From Rhizobium sp. BK399 (lineage in GTDB: Bacteria; Pseudomonadota; Alphaproteobacteria; Rhizobiales; Rhizobiaceae): 64,000 nucleotides of DNA. Positions 62,486-64,000 of the stretch are shown in pieces. The stretch covers positions 1-64,000 of the forward strand of contig NZ_JACIAH010000003.1 of NCBI RefSeq assembly GCF_014194695.1. Reading direction: 5' to 3'. A model generated the notes under the pieces. It worked only from the letters and a program-made list of their open reading frames with translations, did no database searches and was not told the DNA's origin. The position numbers and the translations under genes are program-made. Every line of letters starts with the position of its first letter. The stretch's first letter is position 1.

Positions 62486-63280
62486 ATGCTCGAAACATTT
62501 GAGCGCGCCGCTCTCGAAGCGGGCAAGGCAATTATGCAGGTCTATCTGGAGGGGTGCCCGTCCGCCAGGAAAGCAGACAACAGCCCGGTCACCATCGCCG
62601 ACGAGCGCGCCGAGCGCATCATCATTGCACAGCTTGAAGCAGCCTTCCCCGATACCCCGATCATTGCGGAAGAGTCGGTGGCCGCCGGCAACGTTCCCGC
62701 GATCGGCGCGTCTTTCTTCCTTGTGGATCCGCTCGACGGCACTCGGGAATTCATCGACAAGCGTCGCGAGTTCACGGTGAACATCGCCTACATCGGAGAC
62801 GGGCGGCCCCTCGCCGGGATCGTCTATGCCCCTGCCCTCGGCATCGCGTTTTCTGCAGAGAACGACAAGGCCGAGAAGCTTCTTGTCAACGAGCATTTTC
62901 AAGTGATCCGGCGAACCGCCATCCGTGTGCGGCCGCAACCGGCCGACCGGACGGCTTTGGCGAGCCGATCGCACAACAGCCCTGAGACGGATGTCTTTCT
63001 GAGCGCGAATGCGATCTCCCGCTGTACCAACATCGGTTCATCGCTAAAGTTCTGCATGCTGGCTGAAGGGCTGGCCGACGTCTATCCGCGCTTCACGCGG
63101 ACGATGGAGTGGGATACGGCCGCCGGCGACGCCGTGCTACGCGCCGCAGGCGGCTCGACCGTAACGCTGGACGGACTGCCGCTCACCTATGGCAAGACGT
63201 CACAGCCGCATGACAGCGACTTCGCCAACCCTAATTTCATATCCTGGGGCGGCGCGAGATCCGCGCTCGAGCGGGCATAA
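62486..63280 (+). CDS. cysQ: 3'(2'),5'-bisphosphate nucleotidase CysQ
   Basis: A 264-residue inositol-monophosphatase-fold enzyme. Metal motifs are Glu62-Glu63 in AEES, DPLDGTREFI (Asp81, Asp84) and EWDTAAGDAVLRAAGG near 213. It removes phosphate from PAP/PAPS in sulfur assimilation. Start at MLETFERAAL behind GGCGAG. Confidence 0.93.
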   Translation: MLETFERAALEAGKAIMQVYLEGCPSARKADNSPVTIADERAERIIIAQLEAAFPDTPIIAEESVAAGNVPAIGASFFLVDPLDGTREFIDKRREFTVNIAYIGDGRPLAGIVYAPALGIAFSAENDKAEKLLVNEHFQVIRRTAIRVRPQPADRTALASRSHNSPETDVFLSANAISRCTNIGSSLKFCMLAEGLADVYPRFTRTMEWDTAAGDAVLRAAGGSTVTLDGLPLTYGKTSQPHDSDFANPNFISWGGARSALERA

Positions 63281-63414
63281 CCTTTTCGAAAAGACACGGA
63301 AAATCAGCGAAGCGCGGCTTCCACCGTCCACGCCCCATTAGCAGCATCTAGGATTTTCGGCGAAATTAATCCGTGCCGGGCGCAAGCTCCGGCCAATCCG
63401 GGAGCCGCAAAACC

Positions 63415-64000
63415 GTGTCTGACCAGACCAACAATCTCGCCCTGCCCTATATCCTGCCATCCCAGGCACAAAAGCACGTTACCCACAACGAAGCGCTGCA
63501 GCGTCTCGATGCCATTGTCCAACTGAGCGTCACCGGAGAATCCTCCCTTCCTCCACCCGACGTCTCCGAAGGACAATGCTATCTGGTCTCCGAAGGGGCC
63601 GGCGGTGCTTGGTCCGGCCGGGACGGAATGCTGGCACTCCGCCAGGACGCCGCCTGGATCTATATCGAGCCGAGGCCGGGCTGGCGCGCCTTCTTCATGG
63701 CGCAGGGCCAACTCCGCGCATTGAGCACCGACGGGTGGCATGCGATAGCGCTGGATAACGATAATTCTCTACCGATGGTCGGCATCAATACCTCGCCGGA
63801 TGCCTTCAACCGCCTCTCGGTGGCGTCCGACGCAAGCCTCTTCAGTCACTCCGGCCACGGGCACCAATTGAAGATCAACAAGTCTGCCGCCGGCGAGACG
63901 GGAACGCTGCTCTTCCAGACAGCATGGTCCGGCCGGGCGGAACTAGGCCTCGCCGGCAACGACGATTTCTCGATCAAGATCAGCGGCAACGGCAGCGATT
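63415..64000 (+). CDS. DUF2793 domain protein (partial, runs off the window)
   Basis: An open frame from GTG 63415 reaches the window end without a stop. It starts SDQTNNLALPYILPSQAQKH, then VTHNEALQRLDAIVQLSV and EGQCYLVSEGAGGAWSGRDG, which is the DUF2793 pattern found in alphaproteobacterial phage-tail or gene-transfer-agent-like proteins. GGGAG lies 10-15 bases before the GTG. It is not obviously within a prophage here. The C-terminal part is outside the window. Confidence 0.8.
   Translation, partial: MSDQTNNLALPYILPSQAQKHVTHNEALQRLDAIVQLSVTGESSLPPPDVSEGQCYLVSEGAGGAWSGRDGMLALRQDAAWIYIEPRPGWRAFFMAQGQLRALSTDGWHAIALDNDNSLPMVGINTSPDAFNRLSVASDASLFSHSGHGHQLKINKSAAGETGTLLFQTAWSGRAELGLAGNDDFSIKISGNGSD

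Noticed and set aside
63415..64000. Prophage or gene-transfer-agent island at the window end
   Set aside because: Only a partial DUF2793 gene is visible and no other phage gene supports it here.

Overview
The window is a GC-rich alphaproteobacterial chromosome segment, most likely from the Rhizobiaceae and probably close to Sinorhizobium/Ensifer. The support is the hmuPSTUV heme locus with RirA-type IRO boxes, the NepR/PhyR/EcfG (RpoE2) general stress module with GGAAC-N16/17-CGTT promoters, the rhizobial urease operon with three extra ORFs, and a livHMGF-DUF6867-livK cluster. The order (hmu, rpoE2 module, pyrimidine catabolism, urease, liv) resembles what I remember of the S. meliloti chromosome. 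That placement is an inference.

Layout. 0-4 kb: a frameshifted small ORF, a stress-type glycine-zipper gene, an LpxO-like hydroxylase, a TetR-SMR efflux pair with a palindromic operator, and a truncated hemoglobin with a DUF423 protein. 4-12 kb: iron and heme. An IRO-box operon (DUF2325, an unknown 89-residue protein, an IsdG/HmuQ-type heme monooxygenase) lies beside tonB, a secreted protein and hmuPSTUV. 11.5-15.6 kb: general stress response. DUF883 and holin-like membrane proteins, rpoE2-nepR, phyR and an HWE kinase, most preceded by EcfG-type promoters. 15.9-18.6 kb: preT-preA (reductive pyrimidine degradation). 18.6-21.1 kb: a loose zone of small genes (DUF1127, PAS, DUF1643, tiny membrane proteins).

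21.1-31.8 kb: nitrate assimilation. nasT-nasS, then a sigma54 promoter and a leader with ANTAR-type hairpins and an attenuator, followed by the transporter, nirB, nirD, nasA, cysG and a small membrane protein. 31.8-33.2 kb: a decayed SDR gene and an orphan glycosyltransferase. 33.2-41.4 kb: a RutR-like TetR regulator divergent from beta-ureidopropionase and dihydropyrimidinase, a cupin, and an NMT1/THI5-type ABC transporter. With preTA these make a full pyrimidine import and degradation route, now split by the nitrate block. 41.7-47.1 kb: an RND efflux pair and an FNR-like regulator behind a perfect FNR box. 47.1-54.8 kb: urease genes ureDABC and ureEFG, with a diguanylate cyclase between ureC and ureE and a sigma54-like promoter before ureD. 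55-64 kb: a frameshifted GNAT gene, a hydroxyacid dehydrogenase, the liv transporter, cysQ and a DUF2793 gene cut by the window end.

A nitrogen-scavenging theme joins nitrate reduction, pyrimidine breakdown, urea hydrolysis and branched-chain amino acid uptake, with sigma54-type promoters at two of these. I saw no tRNA, rRNA, insertion sequence or CRISPR array. Four genes (near 0.4, 4.2, 32.0 and 55.1 kb) carry frameshifts, so either decay or local sequence error should be considered.
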